A stretch of DNA of 64,000 bases from Pararhodobacter zhoushanensis (lineage in GTDB: Bacteria; Pseudomonadota; Alphaproteobacteria; Rhodobacterales; Rhodobacteraceae). Positions within the stretch are counted from its first letter, which is position 1. Every line of letters starts with the position of its first letter. Of the stretch, positions 42,210 to 53,328 are shown piece by piece. A program made the translations under genes and the position numbers. Below the pieces are notes generated by a model. It did no database searches, was not told the origin of the DNA, and saw nothing but the letters and a program-made list of their open reading frames with translations. The stretch spans positions 161,661 through 225,660 of the forward strand of contig NZ_REEZ01000007.1 in NCBI RefSeq assembly GCF_003990445.1, written 5' to 3'.

Positions 42210-44012
42210 ATGCGCGGCAGGCTGATGGCTGCGGCGTTGATGGCTGTGTTGGGTCTTGGCGCGACGACGCAGGCCGCAACAGCCCTTGAATCCATTGACT
42301 TTAACGCTGAGGGTGCCAGCGACTCGCTGATGGAAACCCTGCGCGCGAGCTCGCTTTTGCTGACCGCGCAAGAGGCCGAGCGCACGGCGCCGCTGGACCT
42401 GATGGCCGCCGCGCGCGCGGAATACGGGCGGCTGATCGGGCTGCTGTATGAGCAGGCGTATTTCGCGCCCACCATCCATGTGCGCGTCGACGGGCGCGAG
42501 GCGGCGGATATCGCGCCGCTGTCGAACCCCACCACCATTGACCGGATCGTCGTGGATATCGTCCTTGGCCCCCAATTCACCTTTGGTGAGGTGTCGGTCG
42601 AGCCGCTGATCGCCGGAACCGTCCTGCCCGAAGATTTCGCCACCGGCCAGCCTGCCCGCAGCACCACGGTGCGCGCCGCGCTCACCGCGGCGCTGGATGC
42701 GTGGCGTGCGCAGGGCTATGCGCTGGCTGCTGCTGCCGATCAGCGCGTTGTCGCCAACCACAACAGCAACCAGCTGAATGTGCGACTGACTCTGACGCCC
42801 GGCCCGCAGTTGCGTATCGGCACGGTGGTGCCGCAGGGGCAAGAACGCACGCGGCCTCAGCGGATCGTCGATATCGCCGGGCTCGAGCGGGGCGCGATTC
42901 ACAATCCCGAAGACATCACCGATGCCGAAACGCGGCTGCGGCAAACGGGGGCTTTTGCCTCAGTCGTGCTGAACACCGCTGAAACGGCGAACCCGGACGG
43001 CACCGTCGATGTGACCGCGCTGGTGCAGGAGGCTCCGCCCCGGCGTATCGGGTTCGGCGCCGAGATCGACTCAGAATCTGGCGGGCGGCTCAGCGGTTTC
43101 TGGCTGCACCGCAATCTTTTGGGCGGGGCCGAGCGGCTGCGGCTGGAAGCGGCGGTTGACGGTATCGCGGCGCGGGTCGGCGGGCTGGGTTATACGCTGG
43201 ATGCGCGCTATACGCGGCCAGCCACCCTGAACCGTGACACCGATCTGGAGCTGGGCCTCAACGCTGTCCGCCTGAACGAGCGCGACTACGAGGCCGACGC
43301 GTTTCAAGCGGATGCCACGCTGGTCCGCCGCTACAGCGATGCGCTGCGCGCGTCCGCCGGGCTCATCCTGCGCTTTGAAAGCGCGGATTTTGCCGGCACC
43401 AGCCGTGATTTCGGCACCTTTGGCATTCCGGTCACGGTCACGCATGACACCCGCGACGTGGCCCTGAACGCAACGGATGGCCATTACGTCTGGGCCGAGG
43501 CGATGCCCTATCTCGGCTTTGCCGAGGCGCAAAGCGGGCTGCGCCTGCGCTTTGATGCGCGGACCTATCATGACCTGGGCAGCGAGGGCCGCTTTGTGCT
43601 GGCCGGACGCGCGCAACTGGGCGCGGTGATCGGGCCGGATATCGACGCCACGCCGCGCGGCTATCTGTTCTATTCGGGCGGCGGCGGCACCGTGCGCGGC
43701 TTGCCGTATCAATCGCTGGGCGTGACCAGCGGCGGCACCGACTCTGGCGGGCGCGGTTTTGCCGGGCTGTCGGCGGAACTGCGGGTGCGGATCAACGATA
43801 CCTTCTCGGTCGTCGCGTTTGCGGATGCAGGCGCGGTATCGTCCGGTGTCTTTTCCGGCGAGACCGACTGGCAGGCGGGCGGCGGTGCGGGCATTCGCTA
43901 TGCCACGCCGATCGGCCCGCTGCGGCTGGATCTGGCCGTGCCGATACGGCGCAATGCCGGTGTTACGGGGAATAATGTGCAGCTTTATCTTGGTATCGGA
44001 CAGGCTTTTTGA
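42210..44012 (+). CDS. tamA: outer-membrane assembly factor TamA (BamA/Omp85 family)
   Basis: 600 residues from the ATG at 42210, which gives a clean signal peptide (MRGRLMAAALMAVLGLGATTQAATA). An earlier ATG at 42129 would prepend 27 residues with atypical codons (AGG, GGA, CGA, ACA), so I take the shorter form. POTRA domains span about 25-270 (LTPGPQLRIGTVVPQG, TDAETRLRQTGAFASVVLN), then a 16-strand barrel with the VRGLPYQSLG motif that matches Omp85 motif VRGY, ending in aromatic F (IGQAF). It works with TamB to insert or transport envelope components. Confidence 0.93.
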   Translation: MRGRLMAAALMAVLGLGATTQAATALESIDFNAEGASDSLMETLRASSLLLTAQEAERTAPLDLMAAARAEYGRLIGLLYEQAYFAPTIHVRVDGREAADIAPLSNPTTIDRIVVDIVLGPQFTFGEVSVEPLIAGTVLPEDFATGQPARSTTVRAALTAALDAWRAQGYALAAAADQRVVANHNSNQLNVRLTLTPGPQLRIGTVVPQGQERTRPQRIVDIAGLERGAIHNPEDITDAETRLRQTGAFASVVLNTAETANPDGTVDVTALVQEAPPRRIGFGAEIDSESGGRLSGFWLHRNLLGGAERLRLEAAVDGIAARVGGLGYTLDARYTRPATLNRDTDLELGLNAVRLNERDYEADAFQADATLVRRYSDALRASAGLILRFESADFAGTSRDFGTFGIPVTVTHDTRDVALNATDGHYVWAEAMPYLGFAEAQSGLRLRFDARTYHDLGSEGRFVLAGRAQLGAVIGPDIDATPRGYLFYSGGGGTVRGLPYQSLGVTSGGTDSGGRGFAGLSAELRVRINDTFSVVAFADAGAVSSGVFSGETDWQAGGGAGIRYATPIGPLRLDLAVPIRRNAGVTGNNVQLYLGIGQAF

Positions 44013-47000
44013 TGGGCCAAACCGCAAAGCGTGATGTTGCGGTGACACGGTTCGGGCGCATCAAACACCAAATGCGCGGCTGGGTTGCCGTGCTGATGGC
44101 GATGGTGACGCTGGCCGCGACCCCGGCGATGGCCGACACGCAAGAGGATGTCGGCGTTCTGGCCGGGATGCTTCAGGACGTGCTGTCGGACGCGGGCCGC
44201 AATGTGCGCATCCGCGGCTTTCAGGGCGCGCTGTCATCGCGGGCCACGATCAGCGAGATCAGCATCTCGGACGACGAGGGCATCTGGATCACCCTGACCG
44301 ATGTGGTGCTGGACTGGAACCGCTCGGCCCTGCTGAGCGGACGGGTCGAGATCAACGAACTCAGCGCCGAGCGGATCGACCTGTTCCGCGTGCCCGGCTC
44401 GACCACGCCCGATCCGGCGCTGCCGAGCTCGACCGCGCGCGAGGATTTCTCACTGCCCGAATTGCCGGTCTCGGTGAATATCGGCACGGTCCGCGCCGGG
44501 CTGGTGCATCTGGCCGCGCCGGTCATCGGGCAAGAGGCCGAGTTCACCCTGACCGGTGCGGCTCAACTGGCCGGACGGCAGGGCAACGCCAGTTTCGAGG
44601 CGCATCGCACCGACGGACAAGAGGGGGCGTTCCGCTTTCAAGGCAGCTTCGACAATGAAACGCGCATCCTGACGCTGGATCTGTCGCTGACCGAGGGGGG
44701 CGATGGCATCGTCGCCACCATGCTCAGCATTCCCGACCGTCCGGCGCTGGGCCTGTCGCTGCAAGGCGAAGGCCCGCTCAACACGTTCGAGGCCGACCTG
44801 GCGCTGGCGACGGACGGGCAAGAGCGGGTGACGGGGCGCGTGACTGTCGTGGATGCCTCGCCCGATACCAGCGTGATGGATGGCGGCGGGTTCGAGGTGG
44901 ACATCACCGGCGATCTGCGCCCGTTGCTGGCCGCCGATCTGCACCCTTTCTTTGGCGCGCGCTCTGCCCTGCGGGCGACCGGCACGCGCTCGGAAGAAGG
45001 GGAACTGGACCTGTCCGAGCTGTCGGTGACCACCGGTGCGATGCAGCTCAACGGCAGTGCCGCGATCAGCCCCCAGGGGCTGCCGCGCCGCGTGCAGCTG
45101 ACGGCGGGCATCGAGCGCGCCGATGGTCAGCCGGTGCTGTTGCCGGGCAGTTCGGGGTCGGCACATCTTCAGCGCGCCACGCTGGATATTCACTATGACG
45201 AAGGCATCTCTCGCGACTGGACCGTGCGGGCCGAGATCGACACGCTGGATCTGCCGACGATGATGCTGGGCGGTGCCACGCTGGACGGGCGCGGGCGGCT
45301 GAACGCCACCAGCGGCACGCCGCTGCCGGGCAGCGATCCGGTGCCAATGTTCGAGGGTGTGTTTGAATTTGACGCGCGCGGGATCGAAGCTGACGACCCG
45401 GCGATGCAACAGGCTGTAGGGAGCGAGGTGTTCGGACTGGTCAGTCTGAACTGGCTCGGCGCAGGGCAGCCGGTCGAGCTGACCGGCCTGTCCTTTGAAG
45501 GCAGCACCGTGTCGCTGACTGCCTATGGGGAATTGGACGGGCTGAACTTCACCGGTTACTCAGAGCTGGCAATCCCGGATCTGGCCGCCTTCTCGGCCCT
45601 TGCAAAACGCCCCTTGGGCGGCAGCGCACTGGCCACGGTGCAGGGCAGCGCCAACCCGTTGACCGGCGCGCTGGATCTCACGGCGGATCTGACCACCACC
45701 GATCTGTCGGTCGATATCGCCGAGGCTGACGCGCTGCTGGCCGGACAATCGGGCATCTCGGTGTCGCTGCGCCGCGATACCCAAGGCACCGAATTGCGCG
45801 GCTTCTCGGTTGTCGCGGGCACGGCCGAGGTGACGGCACAGGGCCGACTGGACCCGACCGGGACCGATCTGACCGCCTCGCTGATCGTGCGCAATCTGGC
45901 GCGGCTGGGTGAGGGCTATGGCGGACAACTGGCGCTGGAGTCGCGGTTGAGCACGACCAGCGGCACCGTGCGGGTGCGGCTGGACGGCTCGGTCGAGAAC
46001 CTCGCGTTGGCGGATCTGCCGGCAGCGGGCGTGCTGGGCGGGATGTTCACCGGCACCAACCAGTTGCACGCCGATGTGGTGATGCAGGACGGCGTCACGC
46101 AGATCGTGGATCTGACGCTGATCGGCCCGCGTCTGGACCTGAGCGCCGATGGCCGCTGGTCGGCGGATGCGCCCGATGTGGCGGTGACGCTGAACCGGCT
46201 TGAGATGGCGGCGCTGAACGCGGGCGGACGCGGCCAGATTTCGGCGCGGGCGCAGTTGGCAGGTGAGGACGGCACCACGCGCTATCTGCTCTCGGTGCTG
46301 GGATCGGGGCCGCTGGCGACCGGCATCGCGCAAGTGGATTCGCTGATCGGTGACGGTCTGACGGTGCAGGCGCGCGCCACGACGACGGCGGAGGGGGGGC
46401 TGCGCATCGACGAAGCCGAGCTCGCCTCGGACGGCTTGCAGGCGACGATCAGCGGGTTGCAGCAAGCCGATGGCGCCGCGCGGTTTGCGGTCAATGCGGT
46501 GATCGACAATATCGGACGGGTGGTGCCCGGCATCGGCGGTCGCGTGACGCTGGACACCACTGTGACGCGCACGGCGGGCGACACCGGCTATGGCGTCACG
46601 GCGCAGCTGGCAGGCCCCTCGGCGCTGAATGTCAGGGCCAATGGCCGCGTGAACGACGATTTCACGGTGCAGCTGGCGATGAACGGCGGGCTGGACAGCG
46701 TGCTGCTGAACCCGTCACTGGAACCGGCCTCGGTCTCGGGGCTTATCCGCTTCGATGGCACCGTCAACGGCCCCATCGGGCTGAATGCCCTGCGGGTCAC
46801 CGCAAGCCTGTCGGACGGGCGCTATTCACTGCCCGCCGTGGGCGTGGCGTTCCGCAACATCGACGCCACCGCACAGGTCAACGGGCTGTCGGCACAGATT
46901 GACCTGAGCGGCACGTCCCTGTCGGGCGGTGACGCGTCGATTTCGGGGCGTATCCGTCTGGACGGTGCGCGCGAGGCGGATCTGGCCGTGCGCGTCAACG

Positions 47001-47956
47001 AGCTGATCGTGCAGCAACCGCAACTGTTCGAGGCAAGCATTTCCGGCGCTGTCCGGCTGATCGGGCCGCTGGCCCGCGGTCCGTTGGTCACCGGTGAGGT
47101 CAACGTCAATCAGGCCGAGATCAGCATTCCCAACTCGCCGCTGGGACGCGCCGGGATGGGGCTGCAAGGGTTGGTGCATGTCGGAGAAGACGCTGCCAGC
47201 CGCGAGACGCGGATCAACGCGGGCATTGCCACGGGCACCCGGCTTGGCCCGGCACCCGTGCCGATGCGGCTGGATCTGAGGCTGAATGCGCCGGGCCGGG
47301 TGTTCGTGCGCGGGCGCGGGCTGGACGCAGAACTGGGCGGCACGCTGGAGCTGGGCGGCACCACCAGACGGGTGGTGCCGGCGGGCACTTTCAACCTGCT
47401 CCGGGGCCGTCTGGATCTGCTGGGCAACCGCTTTAACCTGACCGACGGGTCGGCCAGCATGGTGGGCAGCTTCATGCCCTTCATCCGCCTGACCGCGACG
47501 ACCGAAAGCGACGGGGTGCTGACCTCGGTCACGCTGTCGGGGCAGGCCGATAGTCCTGAGATCACCTTCTCGTCTGTGCCCGAGCTGCCGCAGGATGAGG
47601 TGCTGGCGCGGCTGATCTTCCGGCAGGCGCTGACCTCGCTGTCACCGTTTCAGGCGGCGCAGCTGGCGATGTCGGTGGCGACGCTGACGGGCCGCTCGGA
47701 CAATTCCATCATCAGCCGCACGCGGCAGGCGCTGGGACTGGACGATCTGGACTTTACCGTCAACGACGCAGGCAACACCCAGCTGCGCGCCGGGCGGCAT
47801 ATCGGTGAGCGGCTTTATACGGATGTGAGCGTCGACAGCACCGGCGAGGGCGAGGTGACGATCAACCTTGATCTCACCTCGAACATCACCCTGCGGGGCC
47901 GAGCCGACTCGTCGGGCGGCTCGGGCCTTGGGATCTTTTTCGAGCGCGACTATTAA
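44012..47956 (+). CDS. tamB: translocation/assembly module protein TamB
   Basis: 1314 residues, overlapping the tamA stop in TGATG. A single N-terminal membrane segment (GWVAVLMAMVTLAATPAMA) follows a 21-residue cytoplasmic tail; a start at 44072 is a possible alternative. The rest is long beta-repetitive AsmA-like/DUF490 sequence that forms a groove-like taco structure spanning the periplasm. The conserved C-terminal DUF490 block is visible (LLRGRLDLLGNRFNLTDGSA, then FRQALTSLSPFQAAQLA). It partners TamA and is thought to move phospholipid or help barrel insertion. Ends four bases into the convergent GST gene. Confidence 0.94.
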   Translation: MGQTAKRDVAVTRFGRIKHQMRGWVAVLMAMVTLAATPAMADTQEDVGVLAGMLQDVLSDAGRNVRIRGFQGALSSRATISEISISDDEGIWITLTDVVLDWNRSALLSGRVEINELSAERIDLFRVPGSTTPDPALPSSTAREDFSLPELPVSVNIGTVRAGLVHLAAPVIGQEAEFTLTGAAQLAGRQGNASFEAHRTDGQEGAFRFQGSFDNETRILTLDLSLTEGGDGIVATMLSIPDRPALGLSLQGEGPLNTFEADLALATDGQERVTGRVTVVDASPDTSVMDGGGFEVDITGDLRPLLAADLHPFFGARSALRATGTRSEEGELDLSELSVTTGAMQLNGSAAISPQGLPRRVQLTAGIERADGQPVLLPGSSGSAHLQRATLDIHYDEGISRDWTVRAEIDTLDLPTMMLGGATLDGRGRLNATSGTPLPGSDPVPMFEGVFEFDARGIEADDPAMQQAVGSEVFGLVSLNWLGAGQPVELTGLSFEGSTVSLTAYGELDGLNFTGYSELAIPDLAAFSALAKRPLGGSALATVQGSANPLTGALDLTADLTTTDLSVDIAEADALLAGQSGISVSLRRDTQGTELRGFSVVAGTAEVTAQGRLDPTGTDLTASLIVRNLARLGEGYGGQLALESRLSTTSGTVRVRLDGSVENLALADLPAAGVLGGMFTGTNQLHADVVMQDGVTQIVDLTLIGPRLDLSADGRWSADAPDVAVTLNRLEMAALNAGGRGQISARAQLAGEDGTTRYLLSVLGSGPLATGIAQVDSLIGDGLTVQARATTTAEGGLRIDEAELASDGLQATISGLQQADGAARFAVNAVIDNIGRVVPGIGGRVTLDTTVTRTAGDTGYGVTAQLAGPSALNVRANGRVNDDFTVQLAMNGGLDSVLLNPSLEPASVSGLIRFDGTVNGPIGLNALRVTASLSDGRYSLPAVGVAFRNIDATAQVNGLSAQIDLSGTSLSGGDASISGRIRLDGAREADLAVRVNELIVQQPQLFEASISGAVRLIGPLARGPLVTGEVNVNQAEISIPNSPLGRAGMGLQGLVHVGEDAASRETRINAGIATGTRLGPAPVPMRLDLRLNAPGRVFVRGRGLDAELGGTLELGGTTRRVVPAGTFNLLRGRLDLLGNRFNLTDGSASMVGSFMPFIRLTATTESDGVLTSVTLSGQADSPEITFSSVPELPQDEVLARLIFRQALTSLSPFQAAQLAMSVATLTGRSDNSIISRTRQALGLDDLDFTVNDAGNTQLRAGRHIGERLYTDVSVDSTGEGEVTINLDLTSNITLRGRADSSGGSGLGIFFERDY

Positions 47957-48555
47957 CCCTTGGCCATCGCGCGTTTGAACGCGGGACGCTGGGTCATGCG
48001 CTCGAAATAGCTGACAAGATAGGGCTCGTTGATCTCGAACTTGGCAGCGCGCGCCCAGACCAGACAATGCGCCAGCAGGATGTCGGTCACGGTGAACTCG
48101 TTCCCCGTGGCAAAGGGCGTATCACCCAACCGCTGCGCCAGACTGGTCTGGTTGCGGTTGAACTCCCAGCGCAGGGATTCCTTGACCCCGGCGACGCGCT
48201 GTTCGGCGGGCAGCATGAAGCTGTGGCGCGCAGCGGTCCAGAGCACGCCGTCGAACTCGTCCAGAACGCATTGCGACAGCATATCCTGCCGCGCGCGGGC
48301 GATGGTACCCGCGGGGGCGGTGAACTGGCCGTGGGCATCTGCAAGATACTGGATGATCGCGGTAGAATCGGTGATCGGCTCGCCATCGACCAGCAGCACG
48401 GGGACTTTGCCGCGCGGGTAATGCTGGGTGACCGAGGCCTCGTGCGGTTTGGCGCTGAGGTGCTCATAGGGCACGCCCAGTTCCTCAAGCATCCACAGGG
48501 CGCGACCGGCGCGCGTGCCAGCGGCACCGATCAGGGTGTAATTCGGGGTGGTCAT
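47953..48555 (-). CDS. glutathione S-transferase
   Basis: 200 residues. N-terminal thioredoxin-like domain: TLIGAAGTRAGRALWMLEEL, then GKVPVLLVDGEPITDSTAII, the PVL...DS glutathione-binding pattern; C-terminal helical domain with FTVTDILLAHCL (the N-capping motif of helix 6). A mid-protein Tyr/Ser catalytic residue is not obvious, so this may be a beta- or theta-like GST. GGAGG before the start at 48555. Substrate unknown. Confidence 0.9.
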   Translation of the reverse strand: MTTPNYTLIGAAGTRAGRALWMLEELGVPYEHLSAKPHEASVTQHYPRGKVPVLLVDGEPITDSTAIIQYLADAHGQFTAPAGTIARARQDMLSQCVLDEFDGVLWTAARHSFMLPAEQRVAGVKESLRWEFNRNQTSLAQRLGDTPFATGNEFTVTDILLAHCLVWARAAKFEINEPYLVSYFERMTQRPAFKRAMAKG

Positions 48556-48628
48556 TGGCGATCCTCCATTCGCTTTGGCGCGCATGAAGACATGGGCCGG
48601 GCGGGGCGGCAAGCCCGTCGCAGCGTAA

Positions 48629-49654
48629 TCAGCGCCGTCCGGCCATCCGCGCCAGCCGGATCAGCGCGCGTTCGGCCAGTGCCCGCGTCGGCGCGTGGGT
48701 GGACGAGCGCAGCATCAGGTCGGTGGCGGTCAGATCGCGCAGCGCGTCCTCGACGCGCGACAGCGACCAGTTCTGCGCCTGACGCAGCAGCTTGTCTCGG
48801 CGCGGCCCAAAGACCGGCGGGCGCAGCGACTGGATCGCCTGCGACGGCCCGCCCGGCGCGCTGACCAGCGCGTGCAGCATGCGGAAATGACGCGCGGCAC
48901 CGATGCAGACGGCGACCGGCTGCACACCCTGCGCCGCCAGCCGCGACAGAATCGGTGCCAGATCGGCCATGCGCCCCTCGGCCAGCGCGTCGAGGATATC
49001 GTCGATCTCGGCCTCGTTGCTTTGCGGGGCGAGCATGGCGATTTCAGCCGTGGTCAGGGGTTCGTTGTCGCTGAGCTTGTAGAGCGCGATGCGGGTCAGC
49101 GTCTGGCGAAAATCGCCCGGCTCCAGCAATTGCCCCAGCGCCACCAGATCGCGCAGCGCGTCCTGCGGCACGCTCTCCAGACCTTCGGCGCGCAGCATGC
49201 CTTCGATCTCGGCCCGGCCCGGCGGGTCATCATAGATCGCCAGCACCCGCGCGCGCTTGTCGCCCTCGAAAAGCTTGCGCAGCTTTGAGCCGGGGGTGAG
49301 CTGACCGGCAGTGATCACCAGCATGGCGTCGCCTTCGGCCCATTCATCGAGCACGGCTTTCAGGCCGGTGACGGCGTGGTCATTGGCTTCGTCAATCACC
49401 ACAGCCCGTGCGCCGGGGAAAAAGCCCTGCGCCTTGGCGGCGTCGACGGCGGCAGAGGGGTCTTTGCGCAGATCGCTGCCGGGCATGCGGGTCAGCCGCA
49501 TTTCGGCGTCGCCCTTGGGGCCGACAATCGTGGCAACCAGCTTGGCGCGCTTTTCGCTGACGCGCATCGCATCGGCGCCGTAGATCAGCAGGGCTGGCAC
49601 GCGCGGGTCGGGACGGGCCAGAAAACCCTCCGCATCGCGGGGCGAGAGTTTCAT
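48629..49654 (-). CDS. holA: DNA polymerase III subunit delta
   Basis: 341 residues. Opening [35 protein letters not shown], then AAA-like core segments VVIDEANDHAVTGLKAVLDE and the C-terminal SLSRVEDALRDLTATDLMLRS collar domain. It opens the sliding clamp in the clamp loader. Its start overlaps the lptE stop (ATGA); last gene of leuS-lptE-holA, the arrangement common in alphaproteobacteria. Confidence 0.94.
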   Translation of the reverse strand: MKLSPRDAEGFLARPDPRVPALLIYGADAMRVSEKRAKLVATIVGPKGDAEMRLTRMPGSDLRKDPSAAVDAAKAQGFFPGARAVVIDEANDHAVTGLKAVLDEWAEGDAMLVITAGQLTPGSKLRKLFEGDKRARVLAIYDDPPGRAEIEGMLRAEGLESVPQDALRDLVALGQLLEPGDFRQTLTRIALYKLSDNEPLTTAEIAMLAPQSNEAEIDDILDALAEGRMADLAPILSRLAAQGVQPVAVCIGAARHFRMLHALVSAPGGPSQAIQSLRPPVFGPRRDKLLRQAQNWSLSRVEDALRDLTATDLMLRSSTHAPTRALAERALIRLARMAGRR

Positions 49655-50148
49655 GCCGACGGGATACCCGGCTCGGTGTAGAGCCGCGTGGCAAGCGAAT
49701 CGGCCAGCATCCGCATCAGGCGCAGATCAGCGTCCTCGGCGGCGGTGGCGGTCGCCAGTTGTGTGCCGGTGGTCGAATAGACACCGGTCGCCAAGACCTG
49801 ATCCTGCGCCAGAACGGTGCCGCTGGTGATGTCGGTCAGGGTGAAATCGACGGTGCCGAACAGCTGGACGCGGGTTGTGCCGAAATCGTCCACCGAGCCG
49901 CGACCAACCTCGCGCACGGCGATGGTATAGGCCAGCGCGAAACGGGGGGCCGTGGGGCGGCCAAGGGTTTCTTCCAGCGCGTGCAGGAACTGATAGTCCC
50001 TGCGGCTGACCGGATCGTCGGCCCGCACCGCGTTGCGCAGCACGCGGCCCGCGCCGCCATCGCCATAGACCGGGCGAAAGCCGCAGGCCCCGGTCAGCGC
50101 AAGCGCCCCGAGACCCGCCAGTACTTTGCGTCGGTCAGATAACGACAT
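49651..50148 (-). CDS. lptE: LPS-assembly lipoprotein LptE
   Basis: 165 residues with signal peptide and lipobox ([17 protein letters not shown]; Cys about 22), then a typical LptE core ([31 protein letters not shown] and [24 protein letters not shown]). It plugs the LptD pore and delivers lipopolysaccharide to the outer leaflet. Overlaps leuS by 14 bases at its start and holA at its end. Confidence 0.92.
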   Translation of the reverse strand: MSLSDRRKVLAGLGALALTGACGFRPVYGDGGAGRVLRNAVRADDPVSRRDYQFLHALEETLGRPTAPRFALAYTIAVREVGRGSVDDFGTTRVQLFGTVDFTLTDITSGTVLAQDQVLATGVYSTTGTQLATATAAEDADLRLMRMLADSLATRLYTEPGIPSA

Positions 50149-52708
50149 TCACGATCCGCCCCGGGACAACGATGATTTTCTTCGGCGTGGCACCCGCCAG
50201 AGCCTTGATCACAGCTTGGTCGGCCAGCGCGGTTTTTTCAACCTCTTCCTTGCTGGCGTCCTTGGGTACGGTGATCTCGGCCTTGCGTTTGCCGTTGAAC
50301 TGCACGGGCAGGGTGATCACGTCATCGACCAGCAGCGCCGGGTCGGCCTGTGGCCATTGCGCCTGCGTCACCAGCCCGGCACCGCCCAGACGGTGCCACA
50401 GCTCTTCGGCCAGATGCGGGGTCATCGGGGCCATCAGCTGCGCCAGAACCCGGCCCGCCTGCTTTTGCGCCTTGGCCGAGGCCTTGGTGCGCGACAGGAT
50501 GCTGGTCAGTTCATAGAGCTTGGCGATGGCCTTGTTGAAGGCAAAGCCCTCGATGGTCTTGGTCACGTCGTCGATGGCGCGGTGCAACGCGCGCATCAGC
50601 TCGTCGTCGCCTTCACCGGGCGCATCGGCGGGCAGGGCGGCGATCTTGTCGCCCAGCGTCCAGACGCGGTTCAGGTGCTTATAGGTCGCCTCGGCCCCTG
50701 AGGCCGTCCATTCCACGTCGCGTTCGGGCGGCGAATCGCTCATCACGAACCACCGCGCGGTATCGGCACCGAACTGGTCGATGATGGCGACCGGGTCGAC
50801 GACGTTACGCTTGGACTTGGACATCTTGGCCGAGGGGATGATCTCGACCTCTTTGCCGTCCTTCAGGAAGCCCGCGCCGTCGCGCAGCTCGACTTCTTCA
50901 GGATAGTGATAGACCGCGCGGCCCTGCGCATCGCGGGTCTGGTAGATCGCGTGCGTCACCATGCCCTGCGTGAACAGCGCGTTGAACGGCTCGATGGATT
51001 TGGCCGACAGGTGGCCGGTCTTGTGCATCGCGCGGGCAAAGAAGCGCGAATAGAGCAGGTGGAGAATCGCATGCTCGATCCCGCCGATATACTGGTCGAC
51101 GTTCATCCAGTAGTCGGCTTCTTCCAGATCGGTCGGCGTCGAGGCATGCGGCGCGGTGAAGCGCGCGAAGTACCACGACGAATCGACGAAGGTGTCCATC
51201 GTATCGGTTTCGCGCAGCGCGGGCTTGCCGCATTCCGGGCAGGTGCAGCTGCGCCACGCGGTGTGGCGGTCCAGCGGGTTGCCAGGTTTGTCGAACGTGA
51301 CATCGTCAGGCAGGCGGACCGGCAGGTTTTCCTTGGCCTCGGGGACCAGACCGCAGGTGTCGCATTGCACGAAGGGAATCGGGCAGCCCCAATAGCGCTG
51401 GCGGCTGAAGCCCCAGTCGCGCAGGCGGTACATGGTGGTGTCCTTGCCGATGCCACGCGATTCGCACAGCTTGATCGCCGCATCGACAGCCTGATCGGCG
51501 GTTTGCTCGGGCTCCCCGGCGATGGGGCGCAGATAGCGCACTGACTCGCTGTCTTCGGGCACATAGGCCTCGGTCAGCGGGGCCTCTTCTGCACCCTTCG
51601 CCACGAACACCGGAACGATGGGCAACGCGTATTTGGTGGCAAAGTCGAAATCGCGCTGGTCATGCGCCGGGCAGCCAAAGACAGCGCCGGTGCCGTAGTC
51701 CATCTTGATGAAGTTGGCGATCCAGACCGGCATGTGCCAGTCGGGGTCCAGCGGGTGCTGCACAGTCAGCCCGGTGTCAAAGCCCAGCTTCTCGCCCGTC
51801 GCCATGGCTTCTTCGGTCGCCGCGCCCTTGCGGGCTTCGGCGCAGAAGGCAGCGACGGCGGGGTTTTGCGCTTCCAGTGCCTTGGCCAGCGGGTGATCGG
51901 GCGCGATGCCGACAAAGCTGGCGCCCTGCAGGGTATCGGGGCGGGTGGTGAAAACCTCGATCTGGGTGATGCCATCCGCCGGGGCGGTCAGATCAAAGGC
52001 GAATTGCAGGCCGCGGCTGTAACCGATCCAGTTGCGTTGCTGCAGCTTTACCTTGTTGGGCCAGTTTTCCAGCCCGTCCAGCGCCGAAAGCAGCTCGGCC
52101 GAATAGTCGGAAATCTTGAAGAACCACTGCTCTTTCTCGCGCCGCTCGACTTCCGCGCCCGAGCGCCAGCCCTTGCCGTCGATGACCTGCTCGTTGGCCA
52201 GAACGGTCATGTCGACCGGATCCCAGTTCACGATGCCGGTTTTGCGATAGATCAGCCCGGCCTTGTACATGTCCAGAAACAGCGCCTGCTGCTGGCCATA
52301 GTATTCGGGATCACAGGTGGCGAATTCGCGGCTCCAGTCGATCGACAGGCCCAGAGGCTTCATCTGCCCCTTCATCACCTTGATGTTGTTATAGGTCCAG
52401 GTGCCCGGATGCCCGCCCTCGGCCATAGCGGCGTTTTCCGCCGGCATGCCGAACGCGTCCCAGCCCATCGGATGCAGCACGCTGAAGCCCTGCGCGCGTT
52501 TGTAGCGCGCGACCACGTCGCCCATCGTGTAATTGCGCACATGCCCGATGTGGATGCGGCCCGACGGATAGGGGAACATTTCCAGCACGTAATACTTCGG
52601 ACGCGCCGGATCGACCTTGGCGGCAAAGCAGCCGTCCGAATCCCAGGCCTGCTGCCAGCGGGGTTCGATTTCTTTGGGCGAATAACGGGCGTCGGACTGG
52701 GCGGACAT
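50135..52708 (-). CDS. leuS: leucyl-tRNA synthetase
   Basis: 857 residues, class I synthetase. HIGH signature in [19 protein letters not shown], an editing (CP1) domain with [20 protein letters not shown], the KMSKS loop in [16 protein letters not shown] and a C-terminal anticodon-binding domain. Length and domain order are normal. First gene of the leuS-lptE-holA operon, downstream of a terminator that closes the DUF3576 gene. Confidence 0.98.
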   Translation of the reverse strand: MSAQSDARYSPKEIEPRWQQAWDSDGCFAAKVDPARPKYYVLEMFPYPSGRIHIGHVRNYTMGDVVARYKRAQGFSVLHPMGWDAFGMPAENAAMAEGGHPGTWTYNNIKVMKGQMKPLGLSIDWSREFATCDPEYYGQQQALFLDMYKAGLIYRKTGIVNWDPVDMTVLANEQVIDGKGWRSGAEVERREKEQWFFKISDYSAELLSALDGLENWPNKVKLQQRNWIGYSRGLQFAFDLTAPADGITQIEVFTTRPDTLQGASFVGIAPDHPLAKALEAQNPAVAAFCAEARKGAATEEAMATGEKLGFDTGLTVQHPLDPDWHMPVWIANFIKMDYGTGAVFGCPAHDQRDFDFATKYALPIVPVFVAKGAEEAPLTEAYVPEDSESVRYLRPIAGEPEQTADQAVDAAIKLCESRGIGKDTTMYRLRDWGFSRQRYWGCPIPFVQCDTCGLVPEAKENLPVRLPDDVTFDKPGNPLDRHTAWRSCTCPECGKPALRETDTMDTFVDSSWYFARFTAPHASTPTDLEEADYWMNVDQYIGGIEHAILHLLYSRFFARAMHKTGHLSAKSIEPFNALFTQGMVTHAIYQTRDAQGRAVYHYPEEVELRDGAGFLKDGKEVEIIPSAKMSKSKRNVVDPVAIIDQFGADTARWFVMSDSPPERDVEWTASGAEATYKHLNRVWTLGDKIAALPADAPGEGDDELMRALHRAIDDVTKTIEGFAFNKAIAKLYELTSILSRTKASAKAQKQAGRVLAQLMAPMTPHLAEELWHRLGGAGLVTQAQWPQADPALLVDDVITLPVQFNGKRKAEITVPKDASKEEVEKTALADQAVIKALAGATPKKIIVVPGRIVNVVI

Positions 52709-52761
52709 CAGGGTTCCCTGCAGGTGAAAGGCCGGGGCTAATGAAAGGGCCGGGGCAAATG

Positions 52762-52786
52762 AAAAAGCCGGGCCACGGGGCCCGGC
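52762..52786 (-). terminator. Rho-independent terminator of the DUF3576 gene
   Basis: On the minus strand GCCGGGCC-CCGT-GGCCCGGC followed by TTTTT: an 8-bp G/C stem with U5 tract, 48 bases past the DUF3576 stop and before the leuS start. Confidence 0.85.
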
Positions 52787-52833
52787 GGTGTCTTACTCTG
52801 CCCGGGCCGGGGATTCCAGCCCGGCGAATCGGC

Positions 52834-53328
52834 TCAGAGGCCGAGTTCGCGAATGCGGATCTGACGGGCGCGGGTCAGGATGGCGTTTTCCACAGCGCGC
52901 ACGGTTTCCGCGCTGGCCGGGCCGTTACGCGTGACCAGCGCCACGTTGAGCGAGCGCGCATCAAGCGCGGCGTCGGTCACGGCGATGGTGGCGCGGTAGG
53001 GACGGCCACCGCCCGGCGGCGTGCCGAACCCGGTCGAGATCACGCCCGAGAACGGGTCGATTTGTTCAACCGGCAGGAAGTCGAGCACTTCCAGCGACGC
53101 GGTCCAGATATAGCGGTTCACGGTGAGAACGGTCGAGGGATCCTCACGGCTGGCAAACAGATCCCAGATCGAGGCAGTCGAGCCGGTCTCAGCCATCCGC
53201 TCTTCCAGCGCATAGTCGCGGGCTGTCCGTTGGTCGCCCGCGTCGCCGCGTCCGCCCAGTCCACACCCGGCCAGCGCGACCGAAAGGCCCAGTGCCGTCA
53301 TCGTCAGTGCCGCCGATCTTGCCGCCAT
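52834..53328 (-). CDS. DUF3576 outer-membrane-type lipoprotein
   Basis: 164 residues from ATG 53328 (a GTG at 53340 is possible). Signal peptide with lipobox LSVALAGC, then the DUF3576 core: ASIWDLFASREDPSTVLTVNRYIWTASLEVLDFLPVEQIDPFSGVI and a C-terminal helix of Arg residues (ILTRARQIRIRELGL). The conserved position just before leuS is known in alphaproteobacteria. Function unknown; envelope biogenesis is plausible from position. Confidence 0.88.
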   Translation of the reverse strand: MAARSAALTMTALGLSVALAGCGLGGRGDAGDQRTARDYALEERMAETGSTASIWDLFASREDPSTVLTVNRYIWTASLEVLDFLPVEQIDPFSGVISTGFGTPPGGGRPYRATIAVTDAALDARSLNVALVTRNGPASAETVRAVENAILTRARQIRIRELGL